64,000 nt of DNA from Phormidesmis priestleyi Ana (lineage in GTDB: Bacteria > Cyanobacteriota > Cyanobacteriia > Phormidesmidales > Phormidesmidaceae): the NCBI GenBank assembly GCA_001314865.1, contig LJZR01000007.1, forward strand, positions 1-64,000. Reading direction: 5' to 3'. Shown here piece after piece: positions 56,877-64,000 of this stretch (its first letter is position 1; each line of letters opens with the position of its first letter). The translations under genes were made by a program, and so were the position numbers. The notes beneath the pieces were generated by a model. It saw only the letters and a list, made by a program, of their open reading frames with translations, made no database searches and was not told the origin of the DNA.

Positions 56877-59800
56877 TCACGAGCTTTGGCTGGGTAGCGT
56901 CGGAACCACGGTATCGCCCTTTCTGGGCAGTCCGCTGCCAACACTGCCGCTGTGTGGATACCCGCCGTCTGAGCCATTACCAGAGCCATTACCAGAGCCA
57001 TTACCAGAACCGCTATCTACAAAAGAGGTTGGTCTGGGGCTGGTGCGATCGCTCAACTGCTTGATAATAATGTACAAAATCGGTACGACAAACAGGCTTA
57101 AAAACGTTGCCACTAACATGCCGCCAAACACCGCCGTACCTAAAGACTGACGACTGCCCGCGCCCGCGCCCGTTGCAATCACCAGCGGAAAAATACTGCT
57201 CAGCGTAGAGATTGCCGTCATCAAAATAGGCCGCATTCTTTGCTGAGCCGCTTCTAGTGCCGCATCAGTAATCGACAGCCCCTGCTCCCTAAGCTGGTTG
57301 GCAAACTCAACAATGAGAATGGAGTTTTTGCTGGCCAGCCCAATCAGCATCACCAACCCAATTTGGCAGTACACATCGTTGGGCAGGCCGCGCAGGGTTT
57401 GGGCCAGCAGTGCGCCAAAAACCGCGAGCGGTACTGCAAACAGAATAATCACCGGGTCTATGTAGCTTTCATACTGGGCCGCCAGCACCAAAAACACCAA
57501 GATAATGCCTAGCCCAAAAATAATCGGAGCCTGGTTGCCGCCTTCAATTTCTTCTAATGCCGTCCCCGACCATTCGTAGCCCAGACCAGCCGGTAGCACT
57601 TGCGCCGCAACATTTTCCATCGCTGCAATGGCCCCCCCAGAGCTGATGCCGGGGGCTGGCGCACCGTTGATCGCAATGGAGCGGAAGAGGTTGTAGTGGT
57701 TGATGGTTTGAGCGCCTACTGTGTCGGTAGTGGTAATCAGGTTGCTCATGGGCACGAGGGTGTCGTCGCGCGATCGCACATACAGCTTATTAATATCGTC
57801 TGGCGTAGATCGGTACTGTTGGTCGGCTTGAACATACACCCGATAGGTGCGGCCCTGGAGATTAAAGTCGTTGACATAGCGCGATCCTAAATTGGTTTGA
57901 AGCGTGCTAAAAATATCGTCAATGCCGACGTTTAGCGCTTTGGCCTGGTCGCGGTTAACAGCGATCGCAATCTGCGGCGTACCGGCTGCGTAGGTACTAA
58001 ACACGTTTTGTAAATTGGGATTTTGATTGGCCGCGCCCATCATGGCACCCATGCTGGCCAGTAGATTGTCGAGCCCGGCGTTGCCGCGCTTATCTTGCAG
58101 CTGAAACTCAAAGCCGCCAAAGCTGCTAAGCCCTTGGATCGCAGGCGGATTTACCGGCAGCATACGTGCTTCGGTGGTGCTCATGAGCGGGCCACGCACC
58201 CGGTCGATCACGCCCTGAGCTGAGCTTTCATAGCCTGAGCGCTCGGCCCAGGGCTTAAGCGTGGTAAAAATCACGCCGCTGTTGGCAGTGTTGCCGCTAA
58301 AGCCAAAGCCACCTACCGCAAAGGTCGCCCGAACCTCTGGCTGTGCGAGCAGCACCTCTTCTGCCCCGCGCATGACTTCGCTGGTGTAGTTCAGTGATAC
58401 GCCTTCAGGGCCTTGGAGCAAAGTGATGAAATAACCCTGATCTTCATCGGGCAAAAAGGCAGAAGGAACCGTAGAGTAAAGCCAGCCAGTGAGCACCAGC
58501 GAAGTGACAAAAGCAGCTAGGACAAAGGGTTTTAACCCGACAAGGGTTTGCAGAATCTGGCCATAGCGATCGCGCAGCCAGTCTAGCCCATGGTTAAACG
58601 GTATAAACACCCGTGCCCGCCAGCCGGTTGGCTCGCCTTTACGCCTTAAGAGCAAGCCGGAAAGCGCGGGCGTGAGCGTGAGGGCGTTGAAGGTAGAGAT
58701 GGCGATCGCAAACGCAATCGTCAGCGCAAACTGCCGGTACAGTGCGCCTGTTGTCCCTGGAAAAAAGGCCACCGGTACAAACACCGCCATCAGCACCAGC
58801 GAAGTGGCAATGACCGCGCCCGTTAGCTCATTCATGGCCTCAATGGCGGCCTGCACTGGGTTGAGCCCACGCTGGTTGATTTTAGCGCTGATATCTTCTA
58901 CCACCACAATGGCATCGTCAACGACCATGCCGGTTGCCAGCGTTAGGCCAAACAGCGTCAGGCTGTTAATGGAGAACCCAAACACCTTGATAATGGCAAA
59001 CGTTGCAATTAACGACACTGGAATCGTCACCGCTGGAATCACCGTCGTGCGCCAGTCTTGCAAAAAGATGTAAATCACCAGCACCACTAGGCCAATGGCC
59101 TGCACCAGCGTCCATAGCACGCTCATCAGCGACTGCTGGACAAACTCAGTCGTATCAAACCCAATGCCATACTGCATACCGGGCGGAAAATCTGCCGACA
59201 GCTCGGCCATTGTTTCCTTGACCCCAGAGGCAACCTCTAGCGCATTACTCCCCGGCAGCTGAAAAATGCCGAGCCCAATCGCTGGCTGGCCGCGAAACCG
59301 CAAAAACGAACTATAGCGCTCGGCGCCTAGTTCAGCTCGGCCCACATCCTTAAGCCGAATCAGCTGCCCTTGCTCGCCGGTTTTAATCACCAAGTCTTCA
59401 AACTCATCCGCATTTTGCAAGCGGCTCTCAGCCCGCAGGTCAATCTGAAAATTTTGGTCGTCAGGGGTGGGCGGTTGGCCAATTTGGCCCGCCCCGACCT
59501 GAATATTTTGCTCCTGCAAAGCTGCGACTACATCATCGGCAGTGAGCTGGCGAGACGCTAACTGCTGGGGGTTTAGCCAAAGGCGCATGGCATAGGTGCG
59601 CTCCCCAAAAATTTGGACATTGCCGACACCTTTCACCCGACGCAGCGCATCAGCCACATACAGGTCAGCATAGTTACTGAGAAAAATATCGTCGTATTCG
59701 TTATTTTCGGTGTAGAGGCTCATCGCCAGCAAAATGTTGCTGGTTTGCTTGGCGACAGTCACGCCTGTTTGCCGCACAGCCTCTGGCAGCTGAGGCTCGG

Positions 59801-60143
59801 CCAAAGACACGCGGTTTTGCACATCCACTGCGGCCAAGTCTTTGTCCCGCGAAGAGTCAAACGTAACGACAATGTTGCTCGCGCCGTCGTTACTGCTGTT
59901 AGAGGTGATGTAGCGCATCCCCTCAACGCCGTTAATTTGCCGCTCAATGACGGTGGTGACTCCCCGCTCGACGGTTTCGGCATCGGCGCCGATGTAGCGA
60001 GCGCTAACATTGACCTGAGTGGGGCTGATGTCAGGATACTGGGCGATGGGCAGCGTAGGGATGCTGACCGCACCGATCAGCAGCATGATCAGCGCGCAAA
60101 CGGTGGCAAAGACGGGGCGCTTGATGAAGTAGTGAACGAACAT
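56877..60143 (-). CDS. RND efflux pump permease (second system, HAE1 type)
   Basis: 1088 residues and close to classical AcrB. MFVHYFIKRPVFATVCALIM at the start, helix 4 with the proton-relay aspartates (TGMVVDDAIVVVEDISAKIN), and the second-half GLASKNSILIVEFANQL are all present. It differs from the first pump, which lacks the canonical Asp pair. The C-terminal tail has a GNGSGNGSGNGS stretch (12-bp repeats near 56980-57010), then ends in a proline/serine-rich segment. Its adaptor gene precedes it by 93 bases. Confidence 0.96.
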   Translation of the reverse strand: MFVHYFIKRPVFATVCALIMLLIGAVSIPTLPIAQYPDISPTQVNVSARYIGADAETVERGVTTVIERQINGVEGMRYITSNSSNDGASNIVVTFDSSRDKDLAAVDVQNRVSLAEPQLPEAVRQTGVTVAKQTSNILLAMSLYTENNEYDDIFLSNYADLYVADALRRVKGVGNVQIFGERTYAMRLWLNPQQLASRQLTADDVVAALQEQNIQVGAGQIGQPPTPDDQNFQIDLRAESRLQNADEFEDLVIKTGEQGQLIRLKDVGRAELGAERYSSFLRFRGQPAIGLGIFQLPGSNALEVASGVKETMAELSADFPPGMQYGIGFDTTEFVQQSLMSVLWTLVQAIGLVVLVIYIFLQDWRTTVIPAVTIPVSLIATFAIIKVFGFSINSLTLFGLTLATGMVVDDAIVVVEDISAKINQRGLNPVQAAIEAMNELTGAVIATSLVLMAVFVPVAFFPGTTGALYRQFALTIAFAIAISTFNALTLTPALSGLLLRRKGEPTGWRARVFIPFNHGLDWLRDRYGQILQTLVGLKPFVLAAFVTSLVLTGWLYSTVPSAFLPDEDQGYFITLLQGPEGVSLNYTSEVMRGAEEVLLAQPEVRATFAVGGFGFSGNTANSGVIFTTLKPWAERSGYESSAQGVIDRVRGPLMSTTEARMLPVNPPAIQGLSSFGGFEFQLQDKRGNAGLDNLLASMGAMMGAANQNPNLQNVFSTYAAGTPQIAIAVNRDQAKALNVGIDDIFSTLQTNLGSRYVNDFNLQGRTYRVYVQADQQYRSTPDDINKLYVRSRDDTLVPMSNLITTTDTVGAQTINHYNLFRSIAINGAPAPGISSGGAIAAMENVAAQVLPAGLGYEWSGTALEEIEGGNQAPIIFGLGIILVFLVLAAQYESYIDPVIILFAVPLAVFGALLAQTLRGLPNDVYCQIGLVMLIGLASKNSILIVEFANQLREQGLSITDAALEAAQQRMRPILMTAISTLSSIFPLVIATGAGAGSRQSLGTAVFGGMLVATFLSLFVVPILYIIIKQLSDRTSPRPTSFVDSGSGNGSGNGSGNGSDGGYPHSGSVGSGLPRKGDTVVPTLPSQSS

Positions 60144-60236
60144 TGGGAAAAGAGGGCGAAGGGGAATGCAGGACGCGGAAAAATATCCTTTAGCTCGTTT
60201 AGCTCGTTTAGCTCATGGCTGATGATTCGTTCATCG

Positions 60237-61691
60237 CTATTCGCTCATCGCTGATGATTCGTTTTGAGGCGCAATAGGAACGCCGTCGCGAAGGTTTAGC
60301 AGGCCAGAGGTAATGACGGTATCACCTGGGCTTAAGCCTTCTAGCACCTGATATTCGTTACCTTGGAGGTCGCCTAGCTTGACGGGTTTGAGCCTAGCGA
60401 CCACTGGCGGTGGCCCTTCTGCGCCTGTCCCCTCTGGCGGTGCGCCGGGAGGCGCACCTTCGGTTTCGGTTGGGGGGTCGGGCTCACCCGGCACAAATAC
60501 AAAGGTTTCGCCCCCTAGTCGGGAAACAGCCGTGGTTGGAATTAAAATGCCGGGGCGCTGATCCCAAATGACGCGCACGCTGAGTCTCTGGTCATTCTGT
60601 AGGGGTTGAGTTGGGCTAGAGAAGCGGGCTTTGGCCAGAATGGTTTGGTTGGTGGGGTCAATAGTGGGTGAGACAAAGCTGATGGTGCCAGTGGCCACAA
60701 CGTTATCTTGGCCCGTTAGCATGAGTTCTACCGGTAGGCCGGTGCGCAGTCGTGGCGCGTTGCCGATGTCTACATTAATTTCGAGATCTAGATCCTGATT
60801 TTGGGTGATGGTGGCTAATCCAGCGCCCGCAGTGACATAGTCACCTAGCTTGACGGGAATGTCGCCAACGATGCCTGTAATCGGAGCGGTGACGGTTTTA
60901 TCTAGCAGATCTTGCTGGGTGGCGCTGGCGTTGTTGTTCGCTTGGGCAAGGGTGGCCTGGGCCTGTTCGCGGCTGGCGTTTAGGGCCTGAATTTCTTGCT
61001 CGGCGGAGCTAATGGCCGCTTGGGCTACGGTGCGATCGCGCACGGCCTGATCCAACTGTTCGGCGGCTAATGCGCCCCGATCAACCAGCGTCGCCGTCCG
61101 CGCATAGTCGTTTACCTGTAGGGCCAAATCAGCTTCTAGCTGAGCCTTGCGCGCTAATGCCGCGCGGAGCTGAGCTTCGGCAGCATCTCGCGCTGCGCTT
61201 GCTGCTGTGATGTTGGAGAGCGCCGCATTGTAGTCAGACTGCGATCGCTCAGCGCTGAGTTGCATAATCGGGTCGCCTGCCGTTACGCGATCGCCCGACG
61301 ATACAAAAATTTGCACCACCTGCCCATCGGCCTCCGGCTGTAAGCTCACGCCTGCTCGGGAATCTAAGTTACCGACAAATTCGCTGCTGTCTTCTAACGA
61401 TTCTCTTTGCAGCCTTTCAACCTTCACCGGAAAGGCAGGTGGCCCTTGCATAGCGGGCTGCCCGCGACCGGCAAACGCTCGCCAAGCCGCAAACCCAATC
61501 CCAGCAGAGAGCAGTGCTAGTAGCAAAATTCCCCACTTTCGCGAGGGCCACTTTTGTGAAGAGCCTTTACGCGCCCGCCCCGCCATTGTTTTATTGGCCG
61601 CTTTATCGCCTGTTTCGTTGGCCCGAAAGTCAGGAACGGGCGTTGGATCAGGCGAAATGGGAGAAGGCGAGGAATCTGATGAAACCGTCAT
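60237..61691 (-). CDS. RND efflux periplasmic adaptor (second system)
   Basis: 484 residues. One N-terminal helix (WGILLLALLSAGIGFAAWRA, about 48-68), a lipoyl half-motif (LQPEADGQVVQIFVSSGDRV), a coiled-coil hairpin (about 150-255), VTAPITGIVGDIPVKLGDYV and a beta-barrel with DLEINVDIGNAPRLRTGLPV. The C-terminus has a proline/glycine-rich loop (PPTETEGAPPGAPPEGTGAE), then LSPGDTVITSGLLNLRDG. First gene of the second pump operon. Confidence 0.94.
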   Translation of the reverse strand: MTVSSDSSPSPISPDPTPVPDFRANETGDKAANKTMAGRARKGSSQKWPSRKWGILLLALLSAGIGFAAWRAFAGRGQPAMQGPPAFPVKVERLQRESLEDSSEFVGNLDSRAGVSLQPEADGQVVQIFVSSGDRVTAGDPIMQLSAERSQSDYNAALSNITAASAARDAAEAQLRAALARKAQLEADLALQVNDYARTATLVDRGALAAEQLDQAVRDRTVAQAAISSAEQEIQALNASREQAQATLAQANNNASATQQDLLDKTVTAPITGIVGDIPVKLGDYVTAGAGLATITQNQDLDLEINVDIGNAPRLRTGLPVELMLTGQDNVVATGTISFVSPTIDPTNQTILAKARFSSPTQPLQNDQRLSVRVIWDQRPGILIPTTAVSRLGGETFVFVPGEPDPPTETEGAPPGAPPEGTGAEGPPPVVARLKPVKLGDLQGNEYQVLEGLSPGDTVITSGLLNLRDGVPIAPQNESSAMSE

Positions 61692-61735
61692 AGGGAGATT
61701 GCCCTGGCGTTTATTTGAGTTGTAGCCTGCCTTTG

Positions 61736-61765
61736 AGTATATCTAAACTAGTCCGTCTGGTTTAG
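61736..61765 (-). promoter_or_regulatory. Putative TetR-type operator and -10 box for the second RND operon
   Basis: CTAAACTAG-TCCGT-CTGGTTTAG (61743-61765) is a 9-bp inverted repeat with one mismatch, the spacing and AG-n-CCG-n-CT wording common for TetR-family operators. On the minus strand TATACT, a good -10 box, follows directly (61736-61741), about 45 bases ahead of the adaptor start. It is unlike the ATGACC-type sites of the first pump. Confidence 0.6.
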
Positions 61766-62031
61766 TTTTTGTCGAAAGAATAATTAAGCTAAAGAAATTG
61801 GCTTGTTTAGCCAGGAAGCATACAGATGAACTGGTAGAACGACATCTACCTATCTATAGAAGAAGTCGCTGTAGAAGAAGTCGCTGTAGAAGAAGTAGAA
61901 CTGTAGAAGGTCTAGTTAGGTAGTCCACAGTTTGTGAGTCCACGGCTGGAACGGATAGAACGGATAAACCAGAGATCTGTGGCTGTGAATGGGCGGACTG
62001 GTCATTGCCGACTATTGGATTTTTTAAAACA

Positions 62032-62059
62032 AAGGCCCAGTCATTACTGACTGGGCCTT
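62032..62059 (-). terminator. Intrinsic terminator of the secreted repeat-protein gene
   Basis: On the minus strand AAGGCCCAGTCA - GTAA - TGACTGGGCCTT is followed by TGTTTTAAAA. A perfect 12-bp stem with a 4-nt loop, 28 bases past the stop codon. Confidence 0.9.
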
Positions 62060-62087
62060 ACAAGCCTATTTGAGCGTTGCGCTAAGT

Positions 62088-63356
62088 TTAGTTAGAGGAT
62101 CGGGCGTCTTTTCTAAAGATGGTGAGGAAGCGGTCAACCCCTGCGGTGTAGTCGTCCTCATCACTGGCCGCTGTGCCTAAGCGATTGCTCATCGCCCCTG
62201 CTTCCACGATGTCTTCAGCGGAGATATCACCTGCTTCATAAGCGCTGACCAAGATTGGGCCGCCTGGGATGCCTTCTTCCTCAAGGCCCCCTGCGAGCGC
62301 TAAATAAGACAGCTGAAAGGGGGTAAAGCCCTCACCAACCAGACTATCGCCAGTATTACTCATCGGAAACTCGTTGGGCACCGGCGTAATTGACTCTTCT
62401 GGTGGCGTCCCAGGCGTGATCGGCGTTGGCTCATCTAGAACTGGCTCATCCAGAGTTGGCTGATTTAGACCGGGTTCACCTAGACCGGGTTCACCTAGAC
62501 CAGGTTGGCCTAAACCGGGTTGGCCTAAACCGGGTTGGCCTAGACCGGGTTGGCCTAAACCAGGTTGGCCTAGACCGGGTTCGCCCAGACCAGGGCCACT
62601 TGGAGTCGCGGGAACAGCAGGTGCGAGCTGACCTTCAGGAACGATGTTGCCCTCATTAGGAATAATGTCGCCTTCAGGCGCCAGCTCCTCTGCCGGGCTC
62701 ATCAGACCTTCTGGCGCAATCTCTTCTTCAACACCTGTATCGTCAGCTGGTGCCAAATCTTCAGCTTCCACATCTACAGGCATATCCATAGGCATCGGCT
62801 CATTGGCGGGCGGCATTGTTGCTGGTGGCACTGTTGCTGGTGGCATCATCTCATCGGCAGCGTCACCACCTGTGGGTGCTTGCGCCTCTATCACCCAGGC
62901 CTCTTCGGCAGTAGGCTCTGCACCCATTACAGCGTCGCTTTCTACTGCTTCTAAGTCAGCTTCTAGGTTAGTTTCCAGGTTAGTTTCTCCACCTAGCACT
63001 GGGCTTAGGGCTGGGCCAGGTACCAGCCCTGGCGTATTTGGTGCAACAATGGTCCCCGCTGGCTTCACATTGAATATGTTAGATGTGGGGGGTATCACTG
63101 AAGTCTTTGAAAGCTCCTTACCGAGTACGCCTGCGCTGTTGATATCAGCCGATAAGAGCTGATCAAATGTCTTGTTTAATGAATTATCGCGCGTAAGCTT
63201 TGGAAGCGCGGCAGCGGCGCTTTTGTCTGAGTTGGCGATCGCTTCATTACTCTTTGAAACGGTCGCTTCTGGGCTAAAAACTTCTGCCTTGGCTGTCATA
63301 AAAACAGTTCCAATCGCAGCAAACGCAGATAAAGTGGCGTAGATGATTCGTTTCAT
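62088..63356 (-). CDS. Secreted proline/glutamate-rich repeat protein
   Basis: 422 residues. A signal peptide (MKRIIYATLSAFAAIGTVFM, cleavage near TAKAE) precedes a long low-complexity region with acidic and MPPA/TVPPAT stretches, then eight GLGQP/GLGEP units (15-bp repeats, 62469-62588). The final 90 residues look folded: GEGFTPFQLSYLALAGGLEE then EGIPGGPILVSAYEAGDISA and EDIVEAGAMSNRLG. Probably a cell-wall or periplasmic spacer protein carrying a small conserved C-terminal domain; I do not recognise the family. It ends in a clean terminator. Confidence 0.75.
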   Translation of the reverse strand: MKRIIYATLSAFAAIGTVFMTAKAEVFSPEATVSKSNEAIANSDKSAAAALPKLTRDNSLNKTFDQLLSADINSAGVLGKELSKTSVIPPTSNIFNVKPAGTIVAPNTPGLVPGPALSPVLGGETNLETNLEADLEAVESDAVMGAEPTAEEAWVIEAQAPTGGDAADEMMPPATVPPATMPPANEPMPMDMPVDVEAEDLAPADDTGVEEEIAPEGLMSPAEELAPEGDIIPNEGNIVPEGQLAPAVPATPSGPGLGEPGLGQPGLGQPGLGQPGLGQPGLGQPGLGEPGLGEPGLNQPTLDEPVLDEPTPITPGTPPEESITPVPNEFPMSNTGDSLVGEGFTPFQLSYLALAGGLEEEGIPGGPILVSAYEAGDISAEDIVEAGAMSNRLGTAASDEDDYTAGVDRFLTIFRKDARSSN

Positions 63357-64000
63357 AAAAAACCTGATTGATTACAAACTAAGTGCTGCACAAGCGCTGT
63401 TTGTAGAGGGCCGTCCTAAGCGCTAAAGCCTCCTCATTAAGGTTGTTATAGAGGCATCAGCGGCTGGGGAAATAGGCCCTGTGAATATCCGAGTGAAATG
63501 ATAGCGATGTCACAGTAAAGCTACCGACTCAGTGGTTTTTGGATTTTGTCTGTGAACTTAACGTTTGGCTTTTTGTGAGTTGACCGTTTGATTCAGTACC
63601 GTTTAGCTCAATTCTGTTGGCTTTCTGTTAGCTTAAGTGCGTTTTGAATGAGCGTTATCTGGTGATGAGTTGTTTTGTAATGATCTGTCTTGTGATGATC
63701 TGTTGTGATCTGGCTAGCTGTTGTCATTTAGACTGTTGTTATCTGGGCTGTTGTGATCTGTCGAGAGCGGTTTAGAAAGGGCGTGACGTACCCTCTTTTT
63801 CACGTTCTTCACAGTTGTGATCCTCAGCGATCCTCAACTGTGATCTTCACAACTGTGACTTTCACAGATATGAATTGACAGATATTAAAACACAGACACC
63901 CAAACTAAACTAAATACAGAATTTGAATTTTCAGGGCTTATCCAAAATAACAGCAAATACTGATATTTTCTATACCTGAAGGCATAGTTATAATTACGGA
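63357..64000. other. Gene-free right end, repeat- and palindrome-rich
   Basis: About 640 bases with no supported gene. It includes diverged copies of TGATCTG(T)TTGTGAT-like words (63660-63760) and the palindrome cluster listed at 63809-63866. It is the leader of the secreted-protein gene on the left and possibly the flank of a gene beyond the window on the right. Confidence 0.6.
63809..63866. promoter_or_regulatory. Cluster of TGTGA/TCACA palindromes
   Basis: TCACAGTTGTGA (63809-63820), TGTGA-TCT-TCACA (63839-63851), TCACAACTGTGA (63847-63858, exact inverse of the first) and TGTGA-CTT-TCACA (63854-63866). The half-sites are those of CRP-type regulators (cyanobacterial SyCRP1 consensus TGTGA-N6-TCACA), but the spacers are shorter (3 or 2 bases instead of 6). 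They could be operators of a gene to the right of the window or of the secreted protein. Confidence 0.5.

Larger units (their letters stand above)
61692..62087. other. Gene-free stretch between the second RND operon and the secreted protein gene
   Basis: About 400 bases. The left part is the RND promoter region (operator listed). The middle has GAAGAAGTCGCTGTA repeated about three times (61859-61900). The right end is the terminator of the secreted repeat protein gene. No gene recognised. Confidence 0.6.

Noticed and set aside
62426-63162. Two plus-strand frames opposite the secreted repeat protein
   Set aside because: They mirror the GLGQP repeat and the proline-rich region of the minus-strand gene, which has a signal peptide and terminator.

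Overview
The window is a piece of a cyanobacterial chromosome. The gene set shows this: the photosystem II subunit gene psbI, a CpcS/CpeS-type bilin lyase, the tetrapyrrole genes hemE and hemL, and several families restricted to cyanobacteria (Npun_F0813-type, EbsA, a DUF3769 LptD-like protein, a D27-like carotenoid isomerase homologue). The HIP1-type octamer GCGATCGC recurs throughout. Genes are on both strands in short runs, the usual cyanobacterial layout, and most are single-copy housekeeping genes.

Layout. (1) 1-3475 is an AT-richer, accessory-looking stretch. It holds three small hairpins, an orphan ParA ATPase, a 253-bp MITE-like inverted-repeat element, a DUF6883/DUF4926 gene pair, a small cyanobacterial protein and a 12 x 21-bp GATC-rich tandem array. 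It ends at the 3' end of tRNA-Arg(UCU). (2) 3476-12300 holds conserved cyanobacterial proteins, a creatininase-family hydrolase, a minus-strand run lipoprotein - D27-like - DCC1-like oxidoreductase, and a nucleotide-sugar epimerase. (3) 12500-37000 is housekeeping: pnp, tpiA, a GGDEF protein, a TPR protein, ruvB, an SDR epimerase, hemE, the bilin lyase, an LptD-like outer-membrane protein with psbI just upstream, truB, an alpha/beta hydrolase, ligA, a histidine kinase, hisIE and hemL. (4) 37000-47000 holds a HEAT-repeat protein, a Na+/solute symporter, a small membrane protein coupled to a GNAT acetyltransferase, a phosphotransacetylase-like protein, ebsA, a GT2 glycosyltransferase, a TspO-related protein, a lone DUF4347 domain and a DUF4149-like membrane protein. 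(5) 47200-61700 holds a TetR regulator, a beta-phosphoglucomutase plus GH65 disaccharide phosphorylase pair, and two complete adaptor + RND pump operons separated by tRNA-Ala(GGC). (6) 62000-64000 holds a secreted repeat-rich protein and a gene-free, palindrome-rich end.

How parts work together. GH65 phosphorolysis gives beta-glucose-1-phosphate, and the adjacent mutase converts it to glucose-6-phosphate. The TetR gene and the first RND operon, about 8.6 kb apart, carry the same 18-bp motif ATGACC-N4-AGTCACAT (once and twice), which suggests one autoregulated efflux regulon. The second RND operon carries a different, classical TetR-type palindrome.

Two genome-scale habits stand out. Many proteins carry in-frame 12- or 15-bp tandem repeats in linkers. 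Several genes also have short tandem repeats that start exactly at the stop codon; in three of them the unit (14, 16 or 17 bp) puts stop codons in all three frames. Everything here was read by eye, so family names not tied to an obvious motif are from memory and are marked as such.
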